DNA of 40,858 nucleotides. Source: Saprospiraceae bacterium. GTDB taxonomy: Bacteria; Bacteroidota; Bacteroidia; Chitinophagales; Saprospiraceae. Positions 19,403 through 29,317 of this stretch are shown here, piece by piece. The notes beneath the pieces were generated by a model that saw only the letters and a program-made list of their open reading frames with translations, searched no databases and was not told the DNA's origin. Location of the stretch: the NCBI GenBank assembly GCA_016722285.1, contig JADKGI010000003.1, forward strand, positions 1 to 40,858, read 5' to 3'. Positions within the stretch are counted from its first letter, which is position 1. Each line of letters begins with the position of its first letter. The translations under genes were made by a program, and so were the position numbers.

Positions 19403-19960
19403 TTAAACGAGGTTAATCCTCGGATTTTGTTTTTTTTTAAATATTTCGAGAATTCTTTTTTTGGCGAGTATGAGTTGTGATTTAGATGTATTAATACTGA
19501 TCCCAAGTAAATCAGCAATTTCTCTATGTTTAAAACCTTCAAAGACATACAGATTAAATATTGTCCGATAGCCTGTTGGTAATTCATCCAGAATTTGCAT
19601 AATTTTTTCGAAATCTAGGTCTGATTCATTTTCTTCACTTTCATCAGAAAAGTCTCTTTCCGGTAACTCCACAGTCATATGTAGATTTGTCCTTTTGCGC
19701 AGAAACATAAGAGATTCATTGACCATAATCTTTCTCATCCATCCTTCAAAACTTCCATCTCCTTTGAAATCAGCCACTTTGGTCAGAATTTTGTAAAAAC
19801 CATCTATAAAAACATCTTCAGCATCCTGATGTGATTTTACATATCTTAAGCAAATGGCATAAAATTGATCCTTGTACTGTTCATATAACATTTTTTGAGC
19901 CTCAGGTTCCTGATTTCTGCATTTGTTGATAATATGGTTCAGATCACCGGACAAGTTCAC
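19403..19960 (-). CDS. ECF RNA polymerase sigma factor
   Basis: 185 codons, the usual length for an extracytoplasmic-function sigma-70 factor. Region 2 is recognisable at about residues 22-85: QKMLYEQYKDQFYAICLRY, DAEDVFIDGFYKIL, and GSFEGWMRKIMVNESL, the part that binds core polymerase and the -10 element. A short acidic linker (SDESEENESDLDFE) follows. Region 4 (about 125-175: LDELPTGYRTIFNLYVFEGF and HREIADLLGISINTSKSQL) is the helix-turn-helix for -35 recognition. It is followed by a small membrane protein, likely its regulator. The gene is divergent from the SGNH hydrolase, 274 bases away, so the downstream hydrolase/SusC/SusD/VPS10 genes are candidate targets, though no shared promoter motif has been shown. 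A short overlapping frame at its 3' end is a shadow. Confidence 0.92.
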   Translation of the reverse strand: MNLSGDLNHIINKCRNQEPEAQKMLYEQYKDQFYAICLRYVKSHQDAEDVFIDGFYKILTKVADFKGDGSFEGWMRKIMVNESLMFLRKRTNLHMTVELPERDFSDESEENESDLDFEKIMQILDELPTGYRTIFNLYVFEGFKHREIADLLGISINTSKSQLILAKKRILEIFKKKQNPRINLV

Positions 19961-20234
19961 TATTTTACATTAATGATGCAATAATATTCATTTTGGTGGA
20001 GCATCTAAGAAAATATTTCATACAATTTTGAAATAAAACCAGTCACCGATCCTTACTTTACTATCTTAGCGCTTATATAATTTCAATAATTAAGCAATTG
20101 AGATGGATAAATTTTATATTTTCACACAAAGTAATATCAATTCGATTTCAAATTATTAGAAATTTGCCGGGCTTTTTATTTTAACTTTCGCTTTGAAATT
20201 GTGGCCCGGAATTTTTTAATATTTAACTAAAATA

Positions 20235-21008
20235 ATGATATTCATACTAAAAAATAATGTCAGGTATATAATACTCTTATGGGTTTTTCTCATAGGTGCA
20301 GGTATCAAAAGTCAGTCCGATCAATCAAAGAAAATATTATTCGTTGGGAATAGCTATACTTACTTTTGGAACCTTCCTCAGACGGTGAGTGCAATGTCAC
20401 TGAAAGACTCGATATTTTTAGACACCCGCCAATCAACAATGGGCGGAGTGAGTTTAGGTCAACACTGGAATGCATATAAAGGACTCAATACGAGAGAAAT
20501 AATAGAAAAAAATAATTATGATATCGTGATACTTCAGGATTTTAGTCTTCAGGCGATTGAAAAACCGGATAGCCTCCTTTATTACGGAAAGCTGTTTGGA
20601 GAATTGATAAGAAAGGAAGGTGCTAAAGTTTACCTGTATATGACGTGGGCGAGAAAAAATAATCCAACAACACAGAAGGAGATAGCCAATGTATATTTGA
20701 AATTGGCCAATGAAATAGATGCAATAATAGTTCCGGTAGGTCTGGCTTGGGAAAGAGCCAGGAACATTCAGCCTGAAATAGAATTGTTTGACGAGGACGG
20801 GAGCCATCCATCTCCAATGGGTACGTATCTGACTGCGTGTGTTTTTTACGAAATTTTAACTGGTAAGTCATCTGTTGGTTTGTCAAATCGGATCACCGCT
20901 ACTGATTTAAATGGTGAAAAGCTCTTTCTTAATATTAGATCAGATACCAACGCCAACTTTTTGCAAAATGTGGCGCATGATGTAATTATAGAAGCAAAAA
21001 TGAGATAG
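20235..21008 (+). CDS. Exported SGNH/GDSL-type hydrolase (DUF4886-like)
   Basis: 257 codons with a signal peptide in the first 26 residues (hydrophobic IILLWVFLIGAGI). The catalytic signature is complete: block I KILFVGNSYT with Ser40 as probable nucleophile, a block II-like MGGVSLGQH (about 70-78), a central DIVILQDFS (97-105), and DGSHPSPMG with Asp189 and His192 completing the triad. GNSYT in place of GDSL is typical of the Bacteroidota DUF4886-like members of the family. These enzymes usually remove acyl groups from glycans or lipids; the substrate cannot be read from the sequence. It precedes SusC by 358 bases and is divergent from the ECF sigma-factor gene, so it may act on the material that the SusC/SusD pair takes up. 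That link is inference. Confidence 0.85.
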   Translation: MIFILKNNVRYIILLWVFLIGAGIKSQSDQSKKILFVGNSYTYFWNLPQTVSAMSLKDSIFLDTRQSTMGGVSLGQHWNAYKGLNTREIIEKNNYDIVILQDFSLQAIEKPDSLLYYGKLFGELIRKEGAKVYLYMTWARKNNPTTQKEIANVYLKLANEIDAIIVPVGLAWERARNIQPEIELFDEDGSHPSPMGTYLTACVFYEILTGKSSVGLSNRITATDLNGEKLFLNIRSDTNANFLQNVAHDVIIEAKMR

Positions 21009-21366
21009 GATTACAATTATGTAAAAAATTATTCCTATCAGAATGTGCACTTTTTTCTAATACACTTGTCTGGTCTTGATGTATTATCCAATCTTTTGAG
21101 ATTATCAAAAATTCAATATTTTAGGGAGAATTTCGAGTCTCAGTGCTGTAGTCCTGGTTCTTATTTTTCCATAAATAATTTTATAAAATACGTCACTAAT
21201 ATGCTTCGAATCATAATTTCTGAATTTGGATTTTGTAAAAAAATAAAAATTTTATTTTTTATTTCTGGCTAATTATTTTATATTTGAATTTTACATATAA
21301 GAAAAATATTTTTATATGCTTAATTAATAACTATTTAAACACATTTTATCAACAAAAATTTTACAA
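21009..21366. other. AT-rich leader region of susC
   Basis: About 360 bases between the SGNH hydrolase and SusC genes. A 75-codon open frame at 21045-21272 has no conserved features and is rejected. The distance points to a separate promoter for the SusC/SusD genes. One promoter-like box is listed separately. I see no hairpin that would qualify as a terminator. Confidence 0.45.
21279..21286 (+). promoter_or_regulatory. Candidate -7 promoter box for susC (TATATTTG)
   Basis: An exact TAnnTTTG match 80 bases before the SusC ATG. This would leave a leader of about 75 bases, a normal length for such operons in Bacteroidota. A -33 TTTG is missing at the expected spacing, and the surrounding DNA is very AT-rich, so the call is weak. 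Confidence 0.35.
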
Positions 21367-24300
21367 ATGAAACAAGTTTTTACTATTTTGCTTTTGGTAT
21401 CTGGAATGAGTTTGTCTTTTGGACAGCGGACTATTTCGGGTACTGTTACAAACGGCGATGGTCAGGTACAAATTGGTGCCAACGTGACAGTCAAAGATTT
21501 TCCAAACATAGGTACTATATCAGATATTGATGGAAAATATCAATTGAGCGTGCCAAATGAAGCATCTATGCTGGTCTTTAGTTATACTGGTTATGAAACC
21601 CAGGAAGTAGCCATTGGTAGTTCAGATAAATTGGATGTTATCATGTCTGAAGGTAGATTATTAGAAGAAGTGGTGGTCACAGCCCTTGGCTTTGCTACTA
21701 AAAAAGACCGGTCAGGTACCACTTCATCTAATGTATCATCCAATGCCATCAAAAGTTCTGGTGAATCAGGCATACTCAATAGTCTCGCCGGTAAGGCATC
21801 AGGAGTAAAGATCGTCAGAGCCAACGGTGATCCAGGAGCGGGTGTCAATATACAAATCAGAGGAGCCAACACAATAGGTGGGTCAACGCAGCCACTGGTT
21901 ATAGTAGATGGAATTCCAATCTCCAATGATAACTTAAATGGAAGTGGAAGTTCAAGCACAGGTGGTGGCGTATCACAGCAATCTCGACTCAATGACATCA
22001 ATCCTGAGGACGTAGAGTCCGTTCAAATACTCAAGGGAGCCTCGGCTGCGGCATTATGGGGCTCAAGAGCTGCCAATGGCGTACTCATGATCACTACCAA
22101 ACAGGGAAAATTGAACCAGAAAATGAAAATATCTTTTTCTACCAGCTATTCTATGGATGAAATCAATAGAAAGCATCCTATTCAAACTGCATTTGGTCAG
22201 GGGGCTGCTGGTAAATATAGTCCTACATCACTGAATTCCTGGGGAGACAAGATAGCAGATAGAAGTGGAGCAGCTGATGAGGTGACCACGACAGGAGCTT
22301 ATTTTCTTGCTGACAATGGTACCAAGATTTACCCTATCAAAACAAAAAATTCAAGAGAAATATTTACTGATGCCAATTTTGATCAAGTGTTTCAAACTGG
22401 ACACTTTACAGATAATAATCTTACCATTACAGGTGGTAGCGGAAAAAATACCAACTATTTTAGTGTTGGTTACTTAAATCAGGATGGTATTATTAAAAAT
22501 AGCTCATACAGAAGGGCAACGGTAAGATTTAATAATCAATCGTTTTTTAGTAATAACATAGTACTGACAACCAAAGCTAATTACATTTACTCTGATGGAA
22601 ATCGTATTCAGCAAAATTCCAATACTGCAGGTTTGTATTTAGGACTGCTAAGGAATCCTGCAGATTACGATATAAGCACTTACAAAGGTACTTATTTTAA
22701 TGCTACAGGAGTGGCATTTCCTCTGCGTCAGAGAGCCTACAGAAGGTATTTAGGAGACAACGTAAATCCAACTTACAATAATCCACTTTGGACCACCAAT
22801 GAGCAGGAAGCCACTACGACAATCAATAGATTCAGTGTTTCAACAAATTTGAATTTCAATCCAAAGCCATGGTTGCAACTGGATTTGAGAGGAGGTATGG
22901 ATTCGTATTTGGATAAAAGGGTCTATTTTGCGCCTGTTGGATCTGCAAGTTATAATAATGGTCGTCTGGATAATGAAGACTTCAATAATTCTGAATTAAA
23001 TGTGGACGCCATTGCAAGAGTTACGTTCCCTGATTTGGTCAAAGGTGTAGTTGGATTCAACGGTACATTGGGATTCAATATCAATGATCGTCAACGAAAG
23101 ATATTATATGCTGCAACGCAAAACTTCCTTGTAAATAGTAAACTTCAGAATTTCAATAACGGCGTAGCCCCTTATTCAGTTTCCAATAGTTTAAATCACA
23201 TCAGATCTAACAGACTTTATGGCATACTTTCTTTTGATGCTTATGATAAACTCTTCCTTAATCTGTCAGGTACACAGGAAGCAGCATCAACCATCAATGG
23301 CACTTATTTCTATCCATCTGCAGATGTAGCCTATCAATTTATTGGAGGTACTGCGGATGATGATAAAATCATTAGTTTTGGAAAGTTGAGAGCGTCTTAT
23401 GGTCAGGTAGGTGTTCAGCCTACTGCATATAAATTTGGAACAACATATGAATCATTTACCTATGGTACATACGATGATGGTCTGGATATCAATGAGTTTG
23501 GTGGTGGGTTCAGACTCAATGACGATCAGGGAAATCCAGTTTTAAAGCCTGAGATTAAGACAGAAATCGAATTTGGTGCCGACTTAAGATTTTTGAAAAA
23601 CAAAATCAATCTGGGTGTTACTTACTACAAAAATGAAATCAAAGATATTTTACTTGCCGTAAATCTATCTCCAAGTTCAGGATACCTATCCAAGTATGCC
23701 AATGCAGGACGTATGGAGAATAGAGGTATAGAAATAGACTTAGGTCTTAAAGTTTTGGAAACTAAGTCTTATGGACTTGAACTTTATGGTAATTTCAATA
23801 ATAATAGAAATAAAGTACTGGATCTTGCGGGAGCTGACAGAGTCCCACTTACTGATCAGTCTATCACATCCAATGCGATCGTTGGACAACCACTGGGTAT
23901 TTTATTTGGATCGAGAGCACTTAGAAATGATGGTGGTGATCTTGTTCTGGATGCAAACGGTTTTCCTCAACTGGCTCCGGATCAGGGAGTCATAGGCGAT
24001 CCAAATCCTGACTGGAGAGGAGGCCTTGGCTTGAGAGGTAACTATAAAAACCTCAATTTCAATGTGCTATTTGAGACCTATCAGGGGGGTGATTTTGCTG
24101 AGAGAACCCGTTTTGTATTGACCAGTTTTGGTACTTATGGAACAGTGGGTAATGAAGTTACTCTGACCAAAGATCTTAAGAACTCAGCTGGAAAGGTGTT
24201 TACTGCCGGAACTACTGTCAGAGGAAATATTCACAATTATGGTGCAGGAGATGTATTGCTTGACGAAGGTTGGTACACTTCTATTGGTGGTGGACTTGGG

Positions 24301-24579
24301 GGCTCCGCAATCAATGAATTTTCCATAGCAGATGGGAGTTGGACTAGATTGAGAGAAGTTTCTATGGGATATACCATCCGTGGAGCTAAATTTAAAAAGA
24401 CTACAGGTCTGGAGTCTATTGAATTGTCTTTAGCAGGAAGAAACCTTTCATTATGGACAGATATCCTTGGAATAGATCCGGAAGTAAATCAATCGGGTGT
24501 GGACAATGGATTTGGGATCGAATACTTTACCAATCCAAGCACCAGATCTTGGGTAGCATCGCTTAAAATCAATCTATAA
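21367..24579 (+). CDS. susC: SusC/RagA-type TonB-dependent outer-membrane transporter
   Basis: A complete 1,070-codon gene. A signal peptide (MKQVFTILLLVSGMSLSFGQ) is followed by the carboxypeptidase-D-regulatory-like domain (about 21-95, ISGTVTNGDGQVQIGANVTV), the TonB box region (LLEEVVVTALGF), the plug (about 120-245: GANTIGGSTQPLVIVDGIPI, SVQILKGASAAALWGSRAAN) and a 22-strand-type barrel (about 270-1070) ending in SWVASLKINL. It imports a substrate too large for porins across the outer membrane, driven by TonB and the proton motive force, with SusD as the lid. SusD starts 32 bases downstream. No glycoside hydrolase lies nearby, so a carbohydrate substrate is not indicated; peptides or another polymer are equally possible. 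Length and start are normal for the family. Confidence 0.93.
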   Translation: MKQVFTILLLVSGMSLSFGQRTISGTVTNGDGQVQIGANVTVKDFPNIGTISDIDGKYQLSVPNEASMLVFSYTGYETQEVAIGSSDKLDVIMSEGRLLEEVVVTALGFATKKDRSGTTSSNVSSNAIKSSGESGILNSLAGKASGVKIVRANGDPGAGVNIQIRGANTIGGSTQPLVIVDGIPISNDNLNGSGSSSTGGGVSQQSRLNDINPEDVESVQILKGASAAALWGSRAANGVLMITTKQGKLNQKMKISFSTSYSMDEINRKHPIQTAFGQGAAGKYSPTSLNSWGDKIADRSGAADEVTTTGAYFLADNGTKIYPIKTKNSREIFTDANFDQVFQTGHFTDNNLTITGGSGKNTNYFSVGYLNQDGIIKNSSYRRATVRFNNQSFFSNNIVLTTKANYIYSDGNRIQQNSNTAGLYLGLLRNPADYDISTYKGTYFNATGVAFPLRQRAYRRYLGDNVNPTYNNPLWTTNEQEATTTINRFSVSTNLNFNPKPWLQLDLRGGMDSYLDKRVYFAPVGSASYNNGRLDNEDFNNSELNVDAIARVTFPDLVKGVVGFNGTLGFNINDRQRKILYAATQNFLVNSKLQNFNNGVAPYSVSNSLNHIRSNRLYGILSFDAYDKLFLNLSGTQEAASTINGTYFYPSADVAYQFIGGTADDDKIISFGKLRASYGQVGVQPTAYKFGTTYESFTYGTYDDGLDINEFGGGFRLNDDQGNPVLKPEIKTEIEFGADLRFLKNKINLGVTYYKNEIKDILLAVNLSPSSGYLSKYANAGRMENRGIEIDLGLKVLETKSYGLELYGNFNNNRNKVLDLAGADRVPLTDQSITSNAIVGQPLGILFGSRALRNDGGDLVLDANGFPQLAPDQGVIGDPNPDWRGGLGLRGNYKNLNFNVLFETYQGGDFAERTRFVLTSFGTYGTVGNEVTLTKDLKNSAGKVFTAGTTVRGNIHNYGAGDVLLDEGWYTSIGGGLGGSAINEFSIADGSWTRLREVSMGYTIRGAKFKKTTGLESIELSLAGRNLSLWTDILGIDPEVNQSGVDNGFGIEYFTNPSTRSWVASLKINL

Positions 24580-24611
24580 TCTCTTTTTCTCAAATTTTTA
24601 ATATTAATAAT

Positions 24612-26022
24612 ATGAAAACATTTAAATATATATTTTTAACCTTGTTATTTTTCTCTACTATTGGTTGTGAAGGACTTGTAGAAGATATTAATGACAATCC
24701 AAATCAGATTTCTTCTGACAACTTTGATGCTGGAGTTTTATTGCTCAAAGGCATCGAACTTGCTAATGTTTCAGTACAAGTGGGACATCAAACCCGTATT
24801 GGCGGTATGTGGAGCGGACAAACGATTGGAATATCTTTGCTATATAAGAGTATCTATGAATACAATCTTTCGGCAGAAGAAACAGACAATATTTGGCAAA
24901 ATGCTTATCAGGGGATTGTAAAACAAGCAAGGACGATGATAAAGCAAACTGAAACTAGCCCTAAGGCAGCACAATATTCTGGCATTGTGAAAGTGATAGA
25001 AGCCAATGCCATAGGCACCATAGCAAGTCTGTTTGGTGATGTACCTTATTCTCAGATTTCTGATGATGCTGTAGATGATCCTGTATTTGACGGTCAAAAA
25101 GCAGTTTTGCAAGCTTGCAGACTACTTTGGATGAAGCCATTGCTGAACTAACATCTGCGGCAAACACATCTGTGCCTGAAGACCTTTTTTGTCAGGTAAC
25201 ACTGTGAAATGGATTAAAGTAGCCAGAACATTGAAAGCTAAATATTATATGCACACCCGTGAATATGACAAAGCTTATACGGAAGCACTTTTGGGTGTCA
25301 ATGCTTTAACTGATGCACTTGTATTCACCCCACCAAATCTTGGTGTAGGAAGTTGGAATACAAATTATAAAATGATCAGTGAGCGTGCTGGTTATTGGGG
25401 ATTTACGGGGTCGCACCTGGATAAATTGATGGGAGCAACCACAGCATCCAGAAATCATGCAAAGACCAATGAAGCTGCCAGATTGGTATATTATCGATTC
25501 GATGGCAACACTGCGAATAATAATAAAGGTATTGCTGCATCAAACAGACCAATGGTACTTGTAGGATATGAGGAAAATCTTCTTATCCTTGCAGAATCAG
25601 GCGTCAGAACCGGTAAGGTTACTGAAGGGTTGGCATCTCTAAATGTACTCAGGGCACATCTTGCTTCCGGTAAAGGTTATGTTAAATTGAATACAACAGA
25701 TGTATCTGTATATTTGCCATTTGTGATAGCAGACTTCAGTGCTGGCGGTATTGAGAACAAAGACAATATTGACCAAACCAGAGCACTTCTTCGTGAAATC
25801 ATAGAAGAAAGATATGTTTCCGGTTTCACCACATTGATGCCTTTTGATGATTTGAGAAGATTGAGCAGTAAGGAGAGAGACATCGCTGTCTTGCCACCGT
25901 TCAATTCGCCAACGATCAGCAAGTATCCGCAAAGATTTATTGTATCTCAAGCTGAACTTAGTGCCAATCAAAATGCACCAAAAGACCCTGGAATTTTTAC
26001 AGAAACTGAAGTTAACAAGTGA
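24612..26022 (+). CDS. susD: SusD/RagB-like substrate-binding lipoprotein with two homopolymer frameshifts
   Basis: The ATG at 24612 opens a lipoprotein signal (MKTFKYIFLTLLFFSTIGCE, lipidated Cys19) and a TPR-like helical SusD fold (about 468 residues in all). The frame stops early at 25149-25151 and resumes downstream. In detail, GQKAVFASLQTTLDEAIAEL can be read if the T-run at 25105-25108 had one more T, and EDLFLSGNTVKWIKVARTLK if the T-run at 25185-25190 had one more T. The 3' part (from 25190) contains AKYYMHTREYDKAYTEALLG and ends in the conserved ...YPQRFIVSQAELSANQ. Lost bases in two homopolymers within 80 bases suggest sequencing error rather than decay, because the flanking SusC and the rest of SusD are well kept. 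It should sit on the outer leaflet of the outer membrane, capping SusC. Confidence 0.88.
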
Positions 26023-26068
26023 TATTTCATTTTAGTGTGGAGAATCATTAATAAAAATGAACAATATG

Positions 26069-26102
26069 GAAATCCTTCTCCCATAAGAGAAGGATTTCTT
26101 TT
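26069..26102 (+). terminator. Rho-independent terminator after susD
   Basis: A perfect 12-base stem, GAAATCCTTCTC paired with GAGAAGGATTTC, with a 6-base loop (CCATAA) and a short T-run directly after it. It lies 47 bases after the SusD stop and 85 bases before the VPS10-type gene, so the propeller gene is likely transcribed, at least partly, from its own promoter. Confidence 0.85.
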
Positions 26103-26186
26103 AAATAAAATATCTTATAGATTTACAAAATTTCTGGTTACAATAAGATTAGATTTTCTTTTTCTTTAGCTTTTAAATTAAACCAT

Positions 26187-29051
26187 ATGAATTTCCAAAA
26201 AGCCAAAAAAATATTTTCATTTATACTTTCGTTTATATTTGCTGCTGTTCTATTTTCTCAAAATGATCATCTAAATATTTCTGATCTTACCTTTAGGAAT
26301 ATAGGACCTGCCAATGCCGGAGGGAGGGTAGTCGATATAGAGGCAAACCCAAATGATTTTACAAAAGTATATGTGGCTTCTGCTTCGGGAGGAGTATGGA
26401 AGTCTGTAAATGCCGGAACAACATGGCAGCCCATTTTTGATAAATATGAAACAGCATCTATTGGAGACATAGCGATTGACCCACTCCATAGTGAAACCAT
26501 TTGGGTGGGCACTGGTGAGGCCAACAGCCGAAATAGTGTTTCGTGGGGAAATGGAATCTATAAGTCAACAGACGGCGGTGAAAATTTTGAAAATAAGGGA
26601 TTACAAAATACACACCATATCAGCAGAGTACTCGTCAATCCAAAAAATTCTAAAGATGTATGTGCATGTGCTTTAGGACACCTTTGGGATAGTGGAGACA
26701 GAGGACTTTTCAGAACAAAAGATGGGGGAGATACCTGGCAAAAAAAGACCAAAGGATTGCCAAATGATGGAAAAACCGGCTGTATAGATATCGTCAGAGA
26801 TAGTAAAAATCCCAATATCCTTTACGCCGGATTTTATCATAGATTAAGGCTACCCTGGACCTTCCAGTCCGGAGGTGAGCAAGGAGGTATTTATAAAAGT
26901 ATTGATGGAGGTGAGTCATGGAAAAAATTGACGAACGGGCTTCCTTCAGATCCGACCGGTCGAATAGGATTAGCTATTTATGAGAAAAACCCCAATATTG
27001 TTATGGCCATTGTTGAAGCCAAAAAATCGGATACACTTTCTGTAAACGGTAGTGGCATTTACAGATCAGAAGATGCGGGAAAGAGCTGGAAATATGTAAA
27101 CACATACAATAACAGACCATTCTATTACAGTCAGATCAGAATCAATCCGCTGGACGATAAAAGAGTATATGTATTAACGACTAGGTTTATGGTTTCTGTA
27201 GATGGAGGTAAGACGTTCACAGATGGAAGTGAAGATCAGGAAGTTCACGGAGATTTTCACGCTATGTGGTTAGATCCTAAAAATAAAGATCGATACTATT
27301 TAGGCGCGGATAAAGGCTTCTCGCTTACTCATGATCATGGGGCTCATTTTCAATTGATTGATAATTTGCCCATATCTCAATTCTACCGCATCAACTTCGA
27401 TATGCAATCACCTTACTATATTTACGGAGGCTTGCAGGATAATGGTTCGTATGCTACTGCTTCTTTCGGCCGGGATGCCAGAGGTATCCTGAATGATCAA
27501 AACTGGAAAATGCATTGGGGAGATGGTCAGGAAGCAGCTGTAAGCCCAAGTGACCCCACCGAAGCCTATACAGGTATGGAAAATGGGCATTATTTTAAAT
27601 ATAATCCTTCAACTCGTGAACTAAATAGGATTAGCCCTTCATTCAATAATGTTACCAATTTCAGTCAGTTTTTTAAAGCGGGTGATACGCTAGCTGACCT
27701 CATACGTTTTAACTGGTCTTCACCATTTGTCATGTCATCAAAAGACCCTTCGGTACTTTATCTTGGGGGAAATCATATCTATAAATCTGAAAATAAAGGG
27801 AACAGTTGGAAAATAATCAGCCCCGATTTGTCCACCAATGATCCGGTCAAAAGGAAGCAAGGTGTGAGTGGGGGAATCACCCCGGATAACTCAGGAGCTG
27901 AAACCCATTGCGCTGTTTTTTCGATTTCTGTCTCATCTATCTCTGAGGATATTATTTGGGCCGGGACGGATGATGGCTTGATCCAGATAACTAAAGATGG
28001 TGGCAGTCATTGGACAAATGTCAGATCCGCAATTCAGGACGTCACTGATGGCTTATGGGTGAGCAGGATAGAAGCATCACATTTTGAACAGGGCCGGGCT
28101 TATGTAACTTTTGATGGGCATAGAAGTGATCATTTCGGTACGTGGATTTTTATGACAGATGACTTCGGAAAAAGCTGGAAGAAAATTACAAATGGAATTT
28201 CAGAAGGTGAAACAGTTCGGGTTATCAGAGAAGATCCTGTAAACGAAGGTTTGCTGTTCATAGGGACAGAGACAGGAGTCTGGATGACACGAAACAGGGG
28301 TCAACTATGGGAAAGAATGAATGGACTTCCTACAGTCTCTGTGTATGATATAAAGATACATCCAAGAGATCATGATCTGATAATTGCGACTCATGGACGG
28401 GGCATTTGGGTGATGGATGATATGTCGCCCCTCGAACAAATGACTTCTAATATGGATGACATGCAAATTCATCTTTTTAATCAGAGAGAAACGGTGCTTT
28501 GGGAGAATGTAAGCCGAGGCGGACAGCGCGGTCATTTTTGGTGGGCAGGCGAAAATCCTAAAAATATAATAAACACATCATCTTTGCCCAAAGCTGAATT
28601 CAGGGTTGCTGCTCCGGTGACTTTTTACATCGGCTCGCCGGAAATTGATAGTGTTCAAATCAAGATTTCCGACCCTGCAGAGAAATATAGTTCTAATAAG
28701 ATGGTCAAAGTGCATCCCGGATTGAACAGATATTATTGGGACAGGGAGTTTGATGCTGTTGATTACACATCCGATGAAAAAGATTTGATTAACCAGGTTT
28801 TTAAAGAAAGTATGGGCCGTGATAACTCAACTTACTACAAAACATTATACCAGCGTTTTGTCAAAGCCAATACACCCGTTTTGCAAAGAAGGGTTGTACA
28901 ACAACTGACCAGCGGAACTCAGAAAAACCCGCTACCTAAAAGATTCGGCATCCTTGAGGCAGAAGAAGGTAATTATGAAGTTCAGATTTCGTTTAAAGAC
29001 AAGAAGGCAAAGAGTTCATTATCAATCATCAAAGATTCCCTAAAGGATTAA
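26187..29051 (+). CDS. Exported VPS10/sortilin-type Asp-box beta-propeller protein
   Basis: 954 codons with a signal peptide (hydrophobic FSFILSFIFAAVLFS, about residues 11-25). Starting near residue 40 (FRNIGPANAGGRVVDIEAN), at least ten Asp-box-like S/T-x-D-x-G-x-T/S-W/F motifs are visible, among them SVNAGTTW, STDGGENF, TKDGGDTW, SIDGGESW, SEDAGKSW, SVDGGKTF, SENKGNSW, TKDGGSHW and TDDFGKSW. They mark the blades of one or two beta-propellers, as in sortilin and in proteins annotated 'glycosyl hydrolase, BNR repeat'. ATHGRGIWVMDDMSPLEQM (about 731-750) closes the propeller, and the rest (about 755-954) is a beta-rich C-terminal region. No T9SS sorting domain is visible, and no sialidase residues are apparent, so I would not call it a glycosidase. 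Its place after SusC/SusD, beyond a terminator, makes it a possible surface or periplasmic partner. Confidence 0.85.
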   Translation: MNFQKAKKIFSFILSFIFAAVLFSQNDHLNISDLTFRNIGPANAGGRVVDIEANPNDFTKVYVASASGGVWKSVNAGTTWQPIFDKYETASIGDIAIDPLHSETIWVGTGEANSRNSVSWGNGIYKSTDGGENFENKGLQNTHHISRVLVNPKNSKDVCACALGHLWDSGDRGLFRTKDGGDTWQKKTKGLPNDGKTGCIDIVRDSKNPNILYAGFYHRLRLPWTFQSGGEQGGIYKSIDGGESWKKLTNGLPSDPTGRIGLAIYEKNPNIVMAIVEAKKSDTLSVNGSGIYRSEDAGKSWKYVNTYNNRPFYYSQIRINPLDDKRVYVLTTRFMVSVDGGKTFTDGSEDQEVHGDFHAMWLDPKNKDRYYLGADKGFSLTHDHGAHFQLIDNLPISQFYRINFDMQSPYYIYGGLQDNGSYATASFGRDARGILNDQNWKMHWGDGQEAAVSPSDPTEAYTGMENGHYFKYNPSTRELNRISPSFNNVTNFSQFFKAGDTLADLIRFNWSSPFVMSSKDPSVLYLGGNHIYKSENKGNSWKIISPDLSTNDPVKRKQGVSGGITPDNSGAETHCAVFSISVSSISEDIIWAGTDDGLIQITKDGGSHWTNVRSAIQDVTDGLWVSRIEASHFEQGRAYVTFDGHRSDHFGTWIFMTDDFGKSWKKITNGISEGETVRVIREDPVNEGLLFIGTETGVWMTRNRGQLWERMNGLPTVSVYDIKIHPRDHDLIIATHGRGIWVMDDMSPLEQMTSNMDDMQIHLFNQRETVLWENVSRGGQRGHFWWAGENPKNIINTSSLPKAEFRVAAPVTFYIGSPEIDSVQIKISDPAEKYSSNKMVKVHPGLNRYYWDREFDAVDYTSDEKDLINQVFKESMGRDNSTYYKTLYQRFVKANTPVLQRRVVQQLTSGTQKNPLPKRFGILEAEEGNYEVQISFKDKKAKSSLSIIKDSLKD

Positions 29052-29317
29052 ATGGTTCAGTTCTGTAATAGTTTAGGTATGATCAATTTCAATTAAAAAA
29101 TGAGAATTTTTCGTAGAACTTCAGCTCTTTTTTCGTCAATAGCGATGCTATTCACTCAAAAAGTAGCTTCGCCTTACAAAAAATTGCTTTATTTTTATGA
29201 TTTGAATGCATATACCTAAACAAATGCTTATTTTTTTAGCAAATTTATGGAAAAATGGATATCAAATTGTTAAATTATTCAGCTTATTTGAATAGGTCTG
29301 ACAGAAGCGATAAATCA

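Noticed and set aside
21045..21272. 75-codon open frame before susC
   Set aside because: No conserved features, and it lies in the leader region of susC.
29138..29152. Short hairpin AATAGC-GAT-GCTATT between convergent genes
   Set aside because: A six-base stem without a T-run is too weak to be called a terminator.
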